A DNA stretch of 64,000 bases, from NCBI RefSeq assembly GCF_902167145.1, contig NC_050100.1:202095974-202159973 (forward strand), written 5' to 3'. Positions within the stretch are counted from its first letter, which is position 1; each line of letters opens with the position of its first letter. Shown one piece after another: positions 40,701 to 50,605 of the stretch. Both the position numbers and the translations under genes were made by a program. Source of the stretch: Zea mays. Lineage: Eukaryota > Streptophyta > Magnoliopsida > Poales > Poaceae. A model generated the notes under the pieces. It made no database searches and was not told the DNA's origin. It saw only the letters and a program-made list of their open reading frames with translations.

Positions 40701-41196
40701 GGGAGAAGAAGAGGAGGGAGAGAGAGAGAGAGAAGGGAAGGGGAGGGGAGCTCACCTCGGGGTCCAAAATCCGGTGATCGCCGTCTCCAAATCCTAGGGC
40801 ACCACGAGGAGAGAGAGGTGGAAGAGGGAGAGGAGAGGTTGTTGCGTGGGAGATCCAAATGAGAGAGGGAGGAGAGGAGGTGGGGGCGCAAGGGGGGTTT
40901 GGGCGCCAGGGGCGCGCAGGCCGGGGCGGGCCGGGCCGGCTGGGCTGGGCTAGGTTGGGCCGGGCCACTTCGCGGATCGAAAACCCACGACGTGCACGAC
41001 CACTAAACGGAATTAAATCGCGAACCGAAATCCGGAACGGAACGAGACGAACACTCAACATCAGACAAAGAAATGTGCTTCGGCATGATGCAACACCCAT
41101 GACACTTAGGTTTTGGTTTATACATGACACGGACACCTGCCGCTATACTGGTTTGAAATTGGGAAGAAGGAGCAAACGGGGAAAGAGAAAAGAGAG

Positions 41197-41257
41197 TAAC
41201 GCCCGAATTTGGTGAGAGAAAAGAAGAAAAAATTCTACCCCCAAATTCAGGGCGTTA
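41197..41257. repeat. Imperfect inverted repeat at the end of the 3' LTR
   Basis: TAACGCCCGAATTTGG (41197-41212) pairs with CCAAATTCAGGGCGTTA (41241-41257) apart from one extra A, with a 28-base loop. The outer arm is the LTR end itself. Confidence 0.85.
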
Positions 41258-41259
41258 CA

Positions 41260-41273
41260 AACCTATCCCCCTT
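41260..41273 (-). promoter_or_regulatory. Polypurine tract
   Basis: The minus strand reads AAGGGGGATAGGTT directly before the 3' LTR (which begins TGTAACGCCC in the sense direction), 22 bases after the Gag-Pol stop codon. This is the expected place for the plus-strand primer, though two pyrimidine interruptions make the exact primer end uncertain. Confidence 0.8.
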
Positions 41274-41295
41274 AAAAGAATCTCGCCCTCGAGAT

Positions 41296-44200
41296 TCAGG
41301 GTTGGCTAGCAAAGAGCTCAGGGTATTTAGCCATCAGATCATCTTCACGCTCCCAGGTTGCTTCTTCCTCAGAGTGATGATTCCATCTGACTTTGCACAT
41401 TCTGATGGTCTTCCTTCGGGTGACTCTGTCTTCAACCTCAAGGATTTGCACTGGTTTCTCAACGTAGGTCAAGTCCTCCTGGACTTCAAGACCTTCCACT
41501 GGCAACTGCTCTTCTGGCACACGCAAGCACTTCTTCAACTGAGACACATGAAAGACATCATGCACAGCAGACAAATTCTCGGGCAAACTGAGCTGATAGG
41601 CCACTTCTCCACGTCTTGCAAGAATCTTATACGGACCAATGTAGCGGGGTGCTAGCTTGCCTTTCACTCCGAATCTTCTGACTCCTCTGATCGGTGACAC
41701 TTTTAGATAGACAAAGTCTCTGACTTCGAAACTCAGCTCTCTTCTTCTTGTGTCTGCATAGCTTCGCTGCCTCGATTGCGCTATCTTCGGATTCTCTCGG
41801 ACCATCTTGATGTTCTCTTCGGCTTCAAGCAAAATGTCTGGCCCAAACACTTGCTTTTCTCCAGGCTGATCCCATTGCAACGGAGTTCTACAACTCCTTC
41901 CATAAAGCGCCTGAAATGGTGACATCTTCAAACTGGCCTGGTAACTGTTGTTATAGGAAAACTCTGCATAAGGCAATCGCTTGTCCCATCCGGATTGATC
42001 TTGCAACGCACAGGCTCTCAACATGTCTTCAAGAATTTGGTTGGTCCTTTCGGTCTGGCCATCTGTTTGCGGATGATAAGCTGAACTGAAATTCAGATGC
42101 GTGCCCAAAGCTTCATGCAACTGCCGCCAGAAATGAGAGGTGAACTGCGTTCCTCTGTCTGACACAATCTTCTTTGGCACACCATGAAGACAGACGATCC
42201 GAGACATATACAATTCTGCCAATACTGCACTGCTGTAGTTGGTCTTGACAGGTATGAAGTGGGCTGACTTGGTCAAGCGGTCCACCACTACCCAAATGGA
42301 ATCGTAGCCGGCTCGAGTGCGAGGCAATCCGACTATGAAATCCATACCAATTTCATCCCATTTCCACTGAGGGATCTGCAACGGTTGCAACAATCCAGCA
42401 GGTCTCTGGTGCTCTGCCTTAATTCTTCGGCAATTATCGCACATATCCACATGCTCTGCGATTTCCCTCTTCATTCCGTACCACCAGAATTTCTTCTTCA
42501 GATCCTGATACATCTTCTCACTGCCAGGGTGAATCGAATAGGCTGTCTCATGAGCTTCCTTGAGAATCAACTCCCGAATGGACTGGACATTGGGAACACA
42601 CAAGCGGTCTTTGAACCATACCACGCCTTCTGCATCTTCTCGAAAATCTTTGCCTCTGCCATCTAGAATAAGTCGCCGGATCTCACTGATTTTCTCATCA
42701 TTCTTCTGCGCTTCTTTGATTTCGCGCTCCAAGGTAGGTTCCAACTCGACTGTGACTCCTCGCGAATTATTCAGAAATCCGAGACTCAACCTGTCAAACT
42801 CCTTGGCCAACTCATAAGGCATCGGACGAGCGACCATCAAATTGACTTGACTCTTTCTGCTCAAAGCATCTGCCACTACGTTTGCTTTGCCTGGATGGTA
42901 ATGAATCTCCAACTCATAATCTTTGATCAACTCTAACCATCTTCGTTGCCTCATGTTCAACTCTGACTGAGTGAATATGTACTTCAGACTCTTGTGGTCT
43001 GTGTAAACATCGCATTTCTGTCCATACAGGTAGTGCCTCCATGTCTTCAGTGCGTGAACCACTGCTGCCAACTCTAGATCATGGATTGGGTAATTCTTCT
43101 CATGAACCTTCAACTGTCGGGACGAGTAAGCCACAACTCTTCCCTCTTGCATCAACACACATCCCAAACCTGTGTAACAAGCATCACAATACGCCGAGAA
43201 GGGCTTGTGCACATCAGGCAAGACTAGGACAGGCGCTGTAGTCAACTTCTCTTTCAGCGCTTCAAAGGCCTCTTGACATTTCTGGGTCCACTTGAACTCA
43301 ACTTTGTTGCCTAGCAACGCTGTCATTGGTTTCGCAATCCTCGAAAACCCTTCAATGAATCGCCGATAATATCCGGCCATTCCAATGAAGCTCTTGATTC
43401 CTCGAGCATCTGTTGGCGCTTTCCAGTTCAAAATGTCTGCCACTTTCTTCGGATCCACAGCCAATCCTTCTTTGTTGATTATGTGACCCAAGAATAGGAC
43501 TTCACTGATCCAGAACTCACATTTGCTCAACTTTGCATACAACTGGTGCTCTCGCAATCTCTGCAATACCATCCTCAAATGATCTGCGTGCTCTTCTTCG
43601 CTTTGAGAATAAACCAGAATGTCATCAATGAATACCACCACAAACCTATCAAGGTAATCCATGAATACACTGCTCATCAAGTTCATGAAGAACGCTGGCG
43701 CATTGGTCAAACCAAAAGACATCACTGTGAACTCATACAAACCATACTTGGAAATGAATGCCGTCTTCGGAATGTCCGAAGGTCGGATCCTGAGCTGATG
43801 ATAACCTGATCTCAGATCAATCTTGGAGAACACACTGGCTCCTCTCAACTGGTCGAACAGATCTTCTATTCTGGGCAAAGGATACTTGTTCTTGATCGTG
43901 ACCTCATTCAAAGCTCGATAATCGATACACATCCTCTTGGTGCCATCTTTCTTTTCCACGAACAAGACAGGGGCAGCCCAAGGCGAGGTGCTTGGCCGAA
44001 TGTAACCTTTCTCTGACAGCTCATCAATCTGCTCCTTAAGCTCAACCAACTCTGGTCCGGATATTCTGTAAGCTCTCTTAAAGATAGGGGCGGTTCCGGG
44101 AAGAAGCTCTATAGCAAACTCAACTTTCCGCTCTGGTGGCATACCCGGTAAGTCCTTGGGAAACACATCTGAGAACTCGGACACAACCTTGATACTCTCA

Positions 44201-45846
44201 ATTGGGTCTGCTTCACTGCTATCAATAGCTATCTGATAACAACTTCCTTTCTTTGGCTCAGGCGGGACTAACTCGGTCACCACTTCCTTTCCTAGTGGAG
44301 ACACCAACTTGATGGTCCTTTTATCACAACTGATAACTGCCTGATACTTATCTAGCCAATTCATCCCTAGGATGACATCTATTCCCTGAGTACCCATTAC
44401 TATAAGGTTGGCGGGAAACGCTATCCCCCTTATTTCCACACTTATATTCAAACAAATGCTATCGGCTCGAATTCTACCACCGGCTGAGTCAATTTGAATG
44501 GGGGTTGACATGGTAGTAATTGGAAGATTATGTGCTTCTACCCATGATGCAGTAATGAAAGAATGTGTTGCTCCAGTATCAAATAACACTTCTGCAATAT
44601 GGGAGTCGACTGGGAACATACCTACTATCATGCCGAGGGTCTCCTGAACTGCTTCAGCCTCCAAGTGGTTCAGCCTTCCATGATTATAGCGCGGCTGAGA
44701 GCGATTGCCTGCTCCAGGCTGAGGCACATTCTGCTTTGCTGGGGCATTGGGGCCTGACTGCTGCTGGGCTGCCTTCTTCGGACATTGCATCACCCAATGG
44801 CCTTGCTCTCCACAGTGGAAACATGCTCTGTTTCCAACCTGAGCTGGTGCTGCCTGATTGCTCTGCTGGTTTGCTGGGGCAGGAAGACGAGGTGCCTGCT
44901 GATTCTGCCTCTGAAACTGACCTCCTGACTGATTGCTCTGACGATTCTGATACTGGTGCTGAGGATACTGCCTTTGGAATTGCTGATGTTGCTGAGGTGG
45001 ACGCTGGTTCTGCCTGAACTGCTGAGGTTGATTGCCTGAGAAACGAGGACGATTGCTGCTTCCAGGCTGGGGTCCACTGATCTTGCGCTTACGATCCTCC
45101 ATCTCCTTACGCTTCCTCTCTGTCATGATTGCTCTGTCGATCAGGTGCTGGAATGTCGGGAAGGTATGGTTCATCAGTTGGTACTGCAGAGGGTCAACCA
45201 AGCCTCTCAGGAAACGATATTGTCGCTTGGCGTTAGTGTTGACATCTTCAGGAGCATAGCGAGACAATTGCAGAAACCTGTCCCGGTACTCACTGACAGA
45301 CAATGGCCCTTGCTTGAGGGCCAGGAATTCCTCCTTCTTCACTGTCATCAGACCTGCAGGAACATGGTACTGACGAAAGCTACCTCTGAACTCTTCCCAG
45401 GTGATGGCGTCAGGGTGGGCATGGGTGGCGAGGTAAGACTCCCACCATGACTGGGCTGCTCCTCTCAACAGACGGGGACCATACAGAACCTTCTCCCTGT
45501 CATCGCACTGAGCGGTATGCAACTCCCGCTCCACAGTGCGCAGCCAGTCTTCAGCATCCATGGGGTCAGAAGAGTGAGCGAACGTTGGTGGATGACCTCT
45601 CATGAATTCAGCACGCTTGTCTCTGGGCATCTGAGGCATCTGAGGCTGAGGTGGGGCCTGCTGCTGCTGCTGAATGGCGGCCAAAGTCTGACCGATGGCT
45701 TGAACTGCCTGAGTCTGCATCAGAAACATCTGCTCGATGGAAATCGGAGGCGGGGGCGGCAGGTGCTGCTGCTGGGGCACCTCCTCCTGTTGAGCGGCTC
45801 GCTCCTGCTGAGCACGCCTTCCTCCTCTGGGCCTGTACTCTGACAT
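41296..45846 (-). CDS. Gag-Pol polyprotein, Ty3/gypsy chromovirus
   Basis: One uninterrupted frame of 1516 codons encodes capsid and all enzymes of the element. Domains seen: Gln-rich N-terminus (to ~75), retrotransposon Gag core (~85-250), zinc knuckle C342-C345-H350-C355, aspartic protease LFDTGAT (D423), reverse transcriptase with [10 protein letters not shown] (D677) and VFIDD (D741/D742), RNase H (D888, E925, D950, D993), integrase zinc finger H1099/H1106/C1136/C1139, catalytic D1169/D1230/E1266 with the 35-residue spacing, GPY motif at 1404-1406, and a chromodomain at ~1461-1512. No stop or frameshift, and all catalytic residues are present, so it looks functional. I chose the MSEYRPRGG start at 45846; the frame stays open to a Met at 46014, but the extra 56 residues are hydrophobic and unlike a Gag start. 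Gag and Pol share one frame, so any Gag excess must come from processing or regulation that I cannot see. Confidence 0.95.
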   Translation of the reverse strand: MSEYRPRGGRRAQQERAAQQEEVPQQQHLPPPPPISIEQMFLMQTQAVQAIGQTLAAIQQQQQAPPQPQMPQMPRDKRAEFMRGHPPTFAHSSDPMDAEDWLRTVERELHTAQCDDREKVLYGPRLLRGAAQSWWESYLATHAHPDAITWEEFRGSFRQYHVPAGLMTVKKEEFLALKQGPLSVSEYRDRFLQLSRYAPEDVNTNAKRQYRFLRGLVDPLQYQLMNHTFPTFQHLIDRAIMTERKRKEMEDRKRKISGPQPGSSNRPRFSGNQPQQFRQNQRPPQQHQQFQRQYPQHQYQNRQSNQSGGQFQRQNQQAPRLPAPANQQSNQAAPAQVGNRACFHCGEQGHWVMQCPKKAAQQQSGPNAPAKQNVPQPGAGNRSQPRYNHGRLNHLEAEAVQETLGMIVGMFPVDSHIAEVLFDTGATHSFITASWVEAHNLPITTMSTPIQIDSAGGRIRADSICLNISVEIRGIAFPANLIVMGTQGIDVILGMNWLDKYQAVISCDKRTIKLVSPLGKEVVTELVPPEPKKGSCYQIAIDSSEADPIESIKVVSEFSDVFPKDLPGMPPERKVEFAIELLPGTAPIFKRAYRISGPELVELKEQIDELSEKGYIRPSTSPWAAPVLFVEKKDGTKRMCIDYRALNEVTIKNKYPLPRIEDLFDQLRGASVFSKIDLRSGYHQLRIRPSDIPKTAFISKYGLYEFTVMSFGLTNAPAFFMNLMSSVFMDYLDRFVVVFIDDILVYSQSEEEHADHLRMVLQRLREHQLYAKLSKCEFWISEVLFLGHIINKEGLAVDPKKVADILNWKAPTDARGIKSFIGMAGYYRRFIEGFSRIAKPMTALLGNKVEFKWTQKCQEAFEALKEKLTTAPVLVLPDVHKPFSAYCDACYTGLGCVLMQEGRVVAYSSRQLKVHEKNYPIHDLELAAVVHALKTWRHYLYGQKCDVYTDHKSLKYIFTQSELNMRQRRWLELIKDYELEIHYHPGKANVVADALSRKSQVNLMVARPMPYELAKEFDRLSLGFLNNSRGVTVELEPTLEREIKEAQKNDEKISEIRRLILDGRGKDFREDAEGVVWFKDRLCVPNVQSIRELILKEAHETAYSIHPGSEKMYQDLKKKFWWYGMKREIAEHVDMCDNCRRIKAEHQRPAGLLQPLQIPQWKWDEIGMDFIVGLPRTRAGYDSIWVVVDRLTKSAHFIPVKTNYSSAVLAELYMSRIVCLHGVPKKIVSDRGTQFTSHFWRQLHEALGTHLNFSSAYHPQTDGQTERTNQILEDMLRACALQDQSGWDKRLPYAEFSYNNSYQASLKMSPFQALYGRSCRTPLQWDQPGEKQVFGPDILLEAEENIKMVRENPKIAQSRQRSYADTRRRELSFEVRDFVYLKVSPIRGVRRFGVKGKLAPRYIGPYKILARRGEVAYQLSLPENLSAVHDVFHVSQLKKCLRVPEEQLPVEGLEVQEDLTYVEKPVQILEVEDRVTRRKTIRMCKVRWNHHSEEEATWEREDDLMAKYPELFASQP

Positions 45847-46250
45847 CTGCAGAATGCAACCACACATCAGAACTGATTTGGCAAATCTTGCAGCATAAGA
45901 AAAGAGAATAGAATTCTTCAACAGCACTGAACAGATGAGCATCTTCACTGATCTCCAACACAGACCACACAGCTTCTCAGATAAAGAGGAAAGTGGAATG
46001 AAAAGGTTTCCCAACTATATAGCTAACTCCATTAACATAATAGGTAAACCAAAATGCAGGGGATACCCACACTCTGGTGACAGTCATTACAAAGATCCAA
46101 ACCAAACATAGTTCATCATGACAAACATAAATGCACAGGATATAGCAAACTACCCTGTCTAACTAAGACTAATTAAGACCGAGACTAACACTAAGACTGT
46201 AGCTTCTATGTATATATTTCGTATTAATTACAAGATCCAACTCTAACGAT
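45847..46250 (-). other. Region between the additional ORF and gag
   Basis: 404 bp, AT-richer than the ORFs on either side. The gag frame remains open up to 46014. I see no further gene. Several CAG triplets just upstream of the gag start (for example 45848-45850 in the sense direction) could serve as splice acceptors, but this is only a possibility. Confidence 0.5.
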
Positions 46251-47264
46251 CTATGGTTCTAGAGTTATCTTGGTCTTGCAGTCGGGATTGCCATAAGACT
46301 GGTGTCCACGCTGAGGTGAGCGGTACGGGTGCTGAGTCCCGACGGGAGCGGGGGAACCACCATCCAGGTGATGACGTTCCGCGCGCTCAGCCCGCAGCAG
46401 GGCGATCTCAGCACGAGCCCTACTCAGCTCGTCTAATGCATGGTCCAGCTCCGTGTTTAGCACGGCGGCTAGGTTGACTGTGCTGCTCAACCTAGGATTG
46501 CCCTCACCGACAGGTGAGACAATCACGCCTCCTGTGCTGCCAGATGGACGGCGGGGGTAATACTTCAGGTCAAGACCGTCAGCTGCCCCACCGAAAACCG
46601 AGCAGTAGTGCGAAAGCGCACGCCGTGCAGCATCTTGCATGGCTGCCTCAGCTGAGTCCCGCTCAGAGATAGAATAGTGCTCTGAGCAGGCCTCTGCACC
46701 CTGGAGACTGTTCTCCGGGCAGCGCACCAAGCAGGTTGCCTCCCAGCGGTCCGGGTAGACCCCGCGACTATGCTGGTAGACCACACAGCGATACTCGATG
46801 GACCAAGTATGCCGGTTAAATGCCCGACGTAGCTGGGTGTCGAGCGCATCGTGGAAGTGACACCCGCGAGCAGCGTCGCGAGTGATGGGTCGAGCAACCC
46901 ATCCTTCCGGCTCAGGGTTAGCAGAGAAGTCGGTGTCGTGGCTCGAGCTGTCGTCGCCACCTCCGTCGTCTGGGTCTCCTCCAGCAGCTACTCCAGAAGC
47001 TGGGGCGCCCAGTGGTGGTGCAGGGGGCGCCTCTAGAGGAAGCACAGGGGAGCAGCTCCTCACAGACTCTATCTCCTGGTGGAGCGAGAAAGAAGAGCCA
47101 TGCTGCTCCTGTCGTCGACGTTCCTGCTCCTCACGCAGGCGGTGGTGTAGTCTCTCCAAGTGGCTGGACTGTCCGGCCACGGGACGACGAAGCAGACGCT
47201 CAGCAAGGCGGGAGGGTAAGAAGGGGATGACTGACTTTCGTGCAGTGTGTCTAAGTCGAGCCAT
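46251..47264 (-). CDS. Additional ORF upstream of gag (337 aa, possible dsRNA-binding-like region)
   Basis: Sense-strand ORF between the primer binding site and gag, starting 243 bases after the former and ending 404 bases before the gag start. It is not one of the standard retrotransposon proteins. Visible parts: a basic Arg-rich N-terminus (1-52), a Pro/Gly/Asp-rich acidic linker (75-120), a compact region at ~135-223, then a predicted coiled coil with Leu/Ala heptads (~266-297) and a His/Gly/Pro-rich tail. In the compact region 'WSIEYRCVVYQ', 'RWEATCLVRC' and 'RDSAEAAMQDAARRAL' recall the strand-strand-strand-helix pattern of a dsRNA-binding motif; this is my inference, not a firm match. 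Extra ORFs of unknown role are known from several plant LTR elements. Being the first ORF on the genomic RNA, it may be translated from it, with gag reached by splicing or re-initiation. Confidence 0.7.
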   Translation of the reverse strand: MARLRHTARKSVIPFLPSRLAERLLRRPVAGQSSHLERLHHRLREEQERRRQEQHGSSFSLHQEIESVRSCSPVLPLEAPPAPPLGAPASGVAAGGDPDDGGGDDSSSHDTDFSANPEPEGWVARPITRDAARGCHFHDALDTQLRRAFNRHTWSIEYRCVVYQHSRGVYPDRWEATCLVRCPENSLQGAEACSEHYSISERDSAEAAMQDAARRALSHYCSVFGGAADGLDLKYYPRRPSGSTGGVIVSPVGEGNPRLSSTVNLAAVLNTELDHALDELSRARAEIALLRAERAERHHLDGGSPAPVGTQHPYRSPQRGHQSYGNPDCKTKITLEP

Positions 47265-47507
47265 CTACAAAAGACATCGCAAGCAAAAGGGTGAGAACAG
47301 AATTAATATGACCAGCAAATAATGAATCATAAGTAAATGAAGGATTAGAATAAAACATAATTTTCAGCAAGGTATAATATATAGTAGAACATAGGTTTGG
47401 TCGGTATGACCAACTTTTGAAGGGATATCAAAGTCAAGGCAGGGACAGAGGTCTATAGTCCTTAGAACGACCATTATACTCTAGGTTAGCGGTCCTACAG
47501 TCAGCAC
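47265..47507 (-). other. Internal leader of the retrotransposon
   Basis: 243 bp between the primer binding site and the additional ORF. In an LTR element this is where the packaging signal and possible splice donor would lie. I recognise no specific motif. Confidence 0.5.
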
Positions 47508-47520
47508 GGCTTTGATACCA
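47508..47520 (-). promoter_or_regulatory. Primer binding site (initiator Met tRNA type)
   Basis: Four bases inside the 5' LTR the minus strand reads TGGTATCAAAGCC. The usual plant iMet-tRNA primer site begins TGGTATCAGAGCC, so there is one A-for-G difference. Position and sequence fit priming of minus-strand DNA synthesis. Confidence 0.9.
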
Positions 47521-49196
47521 CTTATGTCACACCCGGTTTTAGAAGGCAAACCGAATGCGAACCATGTACGTGCCAGGATCAGTTATTCACGTACACAGCA
47601 GTTACATAACATGGACATCATCGCACAGTGCTCAAAATAGTATTAAGAAGGGAAATAGTCGATTACATCATACGTCTGAGACGTCCATATAGTCCTTACA
47701 ATAAATCAAAGTGCGGAAAAGAAACGTAGATAACCGCGGCCTTCACAGGCAGCCGACTGGGGGTTGCTGCTAACCCACACCTAGAACTCGTCGTAGTCTT
47801 GGAACTCCTGGAAGTCTCCTTCCACAGCTTCATCTTCGCCTGAGCAGTGGTTGCAATGCTGACAACCTGGGGATGGGGGGGTTTGGTGTGTAGAGCAAGG
47901 GTGAGTACACATCAACATACTCAGCAAGTATACTGTTTGGCTGTAGTGGACTAGCTGTATGTGGGGATAAGTCAAGCAGTTGCTTTTAGTTGGTCAGATT
48001 ATTACTTACTAGTAGAAAGCCAAGTTTTAGCATTAACCCAAGTTATTAACCCGATGTACCCTTTCCAAACGGAAAGAATACCACTTACCAGCACCATAGT
48101 CATAACCGAAACCATCAATCTCATAACCACCTGTACCAAAGTATCTCTGATCAAGTACCACTAATCACTGGAGCTCCCTTGGCCGCTCATAACCGCGAGC
48201 ACGGCTGATATATCAGTTTTCAAACACTCTGCAGAGGTTGTGCACTTTACCCACAAGCCGTGATTCCCATTCTGCCCGGAGATCATGACTCTCCATTGAT
48301 CACTACCAAGGTGACCCAGCAGGGCATCACTACGTAGCCTTTACAAAGATTCCCCGGGGCTGTAGCCACCCGTTAGGTTTCCTAAATGCACCGCACTCCT
48401 CCCCAAGGGGCGAACCCAAACTTGGCAGAGCGAGCCGCATACACCGAGCCCCATTGACGGCATGACGGCTAAGTGAACTACACCCCGGATCCTCTAATTA
48501 TTCAGCTAAGGGCATCCCATTCCACCCTCATGGTTGCACTGTTTTCCCGGGCGGTCATCCAAAGAACAGGTCCTTATGGAGAGGCACTCGAGAAACCGCT
48601 CGAGCCCCCTTGATGACCACAAGTACCACATCATAATAAGAGAAGGGAAAACAGCGTATCATAGATAATCTCATCATGTTCATTGATTAGAGTTTGAGCA
48701 ATAGCATAAAGCTAAACAATAATAATCCAACCCAAATAGGTAAACAAGGACATGGATAACAAAAGCTAGTCAATCCTTAGGCATAAATGTGTAATGCGGG
48801 AGGTGAATTAAATAATGAATAGGACAGAGATAGGTCAAAGGACACTTGCCTCCACCAACCGACTGCTGCTCAGGGGCTTCTCCTGCGAGTTCCTCGGGCT
48901 CTTCAACCGGATCGTTCTCTATGCGAGCGCAAACATACATACATCCACATATTCAATACAAAAGAACAGTACACCATACAATAGAATGCAATAAGTAAAC
49001 AGACGTTCCACGCGGCTCGCGAGTACGGTTAAGAGAGAAAGAGGAAAAGACAGTCGAGAAACGATCACGTTACATGATTATAAATTAACCACTCGCTTAA
49101 TGGAAGGAAATTTAATGTAGACACTATGTTTAGCGTAAAGTAAAGTCATGTTTCATGTCTAATTATTATAAGCAGGTGGAGATAAATAAAAGGATG

Positions 49197-49505
49197 GTCG
49201 CGCGGCGAGACGCGCGACAAAGCTCTCTAAAACAAATCAAGAAGTTAACGACTCGTCGCGCGACCGAGCACGCAACGAGACACTTCGCCTTAGTTACGAG
49301 GAGACGTTAAGCGTCGCGCGACGAAGCGCACGACGACATACGTCGACTAAACTGAGTCCAAAGTGGAACGTCGCATGAATACACACGCGACGTTACACCT
49401 TAAACAGCCTGAAATTAAAATGGATCGTCGCGCGACGAAGGGCACGACGCAACACAAGATAGAATCTGAAATTAGATAATCCGTCGCGCGGCGAAGCGCG
49501 CGACG
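49197..49505. repeat. Series of short CG-rich hairpins in the 5' LTR
   Basis: Same six palindromic units as in the other LTR, offset by 9330 bp. Substitutions between the two LTRs are concentrated here (five in ~310 bp), mostly at CG sites, as expected for loss of methylated cytosines. Confidence 0.85.
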
Positions 49506-49530
49506 CAACACGCTAATTAAAAAATAATCA

Positions 49531-50040
49531 CCGCGAGCGCGGGCGAGCGGGGACACGGTCGGGCGAGGCCGGGACGGGGAACAGGCGACCGGGCCGGGGA
49601 ACGGGCGACCGGGCCCGGGCCGGGGCGGTTGAACCGGCCAGGGGCGGCCGAGTCGGCCGGGGCCGCGCCGGGGGCCGCGCACCGGCTAGCAGGGGCGGGC
49701 GGGATCGCCACCGCGGGCCGGGGGGCGCCGCCGCGCGCGGGGGGGAGGGGCGGGCGAGCGCCGCCGCGGGCCAGGGGAGGGCGGGCGCCGCCGCGCGGGG
49801 CCGGGCAGGGGCGGGCGGGCGAGCGCCGCCGACGGGGCGGGAACGGGGTCGGGCAGGGGCGGGGGCGCCGCGCGGGGCCGGGCAGGGGCGGGCGGACGCC
49901 GCCGCGCGCGGGGGGAAGGGCGGGGACGGGCGCCGCCGCGCCGGGCAGGGGCGGGGACGGGCGGGGTCGGCCGCGCCGCCGGCGAGCGGTGAAGGGCAGG
50001 GGCGCGCGCGAGCAGGGGGAGAAAGGGGGGCGCGCGTGGG
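49531..50040. repeat. GC-rich low-complexity stretch of the 5' LTR
   Basis: Counterpart of 40201-40700. It has a tandem duplication around 49577-49612 ('cgggccggggaacgggcgac') that is absent from the other LTR, and lacks a 'ggccagaggccgcgctgggg' piece present there at about 40322-40341. In the sense direction it lies in the upstream part of the promoter LTR. Confidence 0.8.
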
Positions 50041-50537
50041 GAGAAGAAGAGGAGGGAGAGAGAGAGAGAGAAGGGAAGGGGAGGGGAGCTCACCTCGGGG
50101 TCCAAAATCCGGTGATCGCCGTCTCCAAATCCTAGGGCACCACGAGGAGAGAGAGGTGGAAGAGGGAGCGGAGAGGTTGTTGCGCGGGAGATCCAAATGA
50201 GAGAGGGAGGAGAGGAGGGGGGGGGGGCGCAAGGGGGGTTTGGGCGCCAGGGGCGCGCAGGCCGGGGTGGGCCGGGCCGGCTGGGCTGGGCTAGGTTGGG
50301 CCGGGCCACTTCGCGGATCGAAAACCCACGACGTGCACGACCACTAAACGGAATTAAATCGCGAACCGAAATCCGGAACGGAACGAGACGAACACTCAAC
50401 ATCAGACAAAGAAATGTGCTTCGGCATGATGCAACACCCATGACACTTAGGTTTTGGTTTATACATGACACGGACACCTGCCGCTATACTGGTTTGAAAT
50501 TGGGAAGAAGGAGCAAACGGGGAAATAGAAAAGAGAG

Positions 50538-50598
50538 TAACGCCCGAATTTGGTGAGAGAAAAGAAGAAAAAATTCTACCCCCAAATTCAGGGCGTTA
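50538..50598. repeat. Imperfect inverted repeat at the end of the 5' LTR
   Basis: Same structure as at 41197-41257: arms 50538-50553 and 50582-50598 with one bulged A, adjoining the outer terminus of the element. Confidence 0.85.
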
Positions 50599-50600
50599 CA

Positions 50601-50605
50601 TCTAT
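50601..50605. repeat. Target-site duplication, right (TCTAT)
   Basis: Perfect 5-bp copy of 38189-38193, directly after the CA end of the right LTR; 5 bp is the usual length for Ty3/gypsy integration. Confidence 0.96.

Larger units (their letters stand above)
38194..41259 (-). repeat. 3' LTR (downstream of pol on the minus strand), 3066 bp
   Basis: Same termini and organisation as the other LTR. Comparing 38194-40200 with 47525-49530 base by base I find 14 substitutions and one 1-base indel in a G run, and then rearrangements inside the GC-rich stretch. About 0.7% divergence means a recent insertion: about 0.27 million years with the commonly used grass LTR rate of 1.3e-8 per site per year, which is a rough inference. 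Confidence 0.95.
38194..50600 (-). mobile_element. Complete Ty3/gypsy LTR retrotransposon (chromovirus, Tekay/Del-like)
   Basis: A 12,407-bp element with TG...CA termini, long direct LTRs, a 5-bp target duplication, primer binding site, polypurine tract, Gag-Pol and one extra ORF, all on the minus strand. The order protease-RT-RNase H-integrase places it in Ty3/gypsy, and the C-terminal chromodomain in the chromoviruses. The long LTR (~3.07 kb) and total size fit the Tekay/Del-type families common in maize; I cannot fix the family name from sequence alone. It sits inside a single knob180 monomer of block R2. Every part needed for autonomous copying appears intact, but whether it is transcribed is not visible. 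Chromodomain integrases are thought to guide insertion to heterochromatin marked by histone methylation, which fits the location. Confidence 0.95.
47525..50600 (-). repeat. 5' LTR (upstream of gag on the minus strand), 3076 bp
   Basis: Begins TGTCACACCC and ends GGGCGTTACA on the plus strand. As the LTR upstream of the coding region it should hold the promoter and transcription start. Read in the sense direction it holds an imperfect terminal inverted repeat, a ~0.5-kb very GC-rich stretch (49531-50040), a series of short hairpins (49197-49505) and an AT-rich zone. TATAATAA on the minus strand at 49163-49170 is a weak TATA candidate only. The LTR has no credible gene; its long frames are GC-rich artefacts. 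Confidence 0.95.

Noticed and set aside
40187..41136. Pro/Arg/Ala-rich ORFs of 234 and 312 codons (and counterparts at 49528-50477)
   Set aside because: They lie in the low-complexity GC-rich part of both LTRs, overlap frames on the other strand, and change with the repeat-number differences between the LTRs.
43546..45911. Plus-strand ORFs of 86-150 codons opposite Gag-Pol
   Set aside because: Shadows of the intact minus-strand Gag-Pol frame, with no family features of their own.
46565..47322. Overlapping ORFs of 131 and 146 codons in the additional-ORF region
   Set aside because: The 337-codon minus-strand frame is longer, sense to the element and has a coherent domain layout; these are other frames of the same GC-rich DNA.
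49163..49170. TATA box of the 5' LTR
   Set aside because: TATAATAA on the sense strand is the best AT-rich candidate, but nothing else supports it, so it is only mentioned in the LTR entry.
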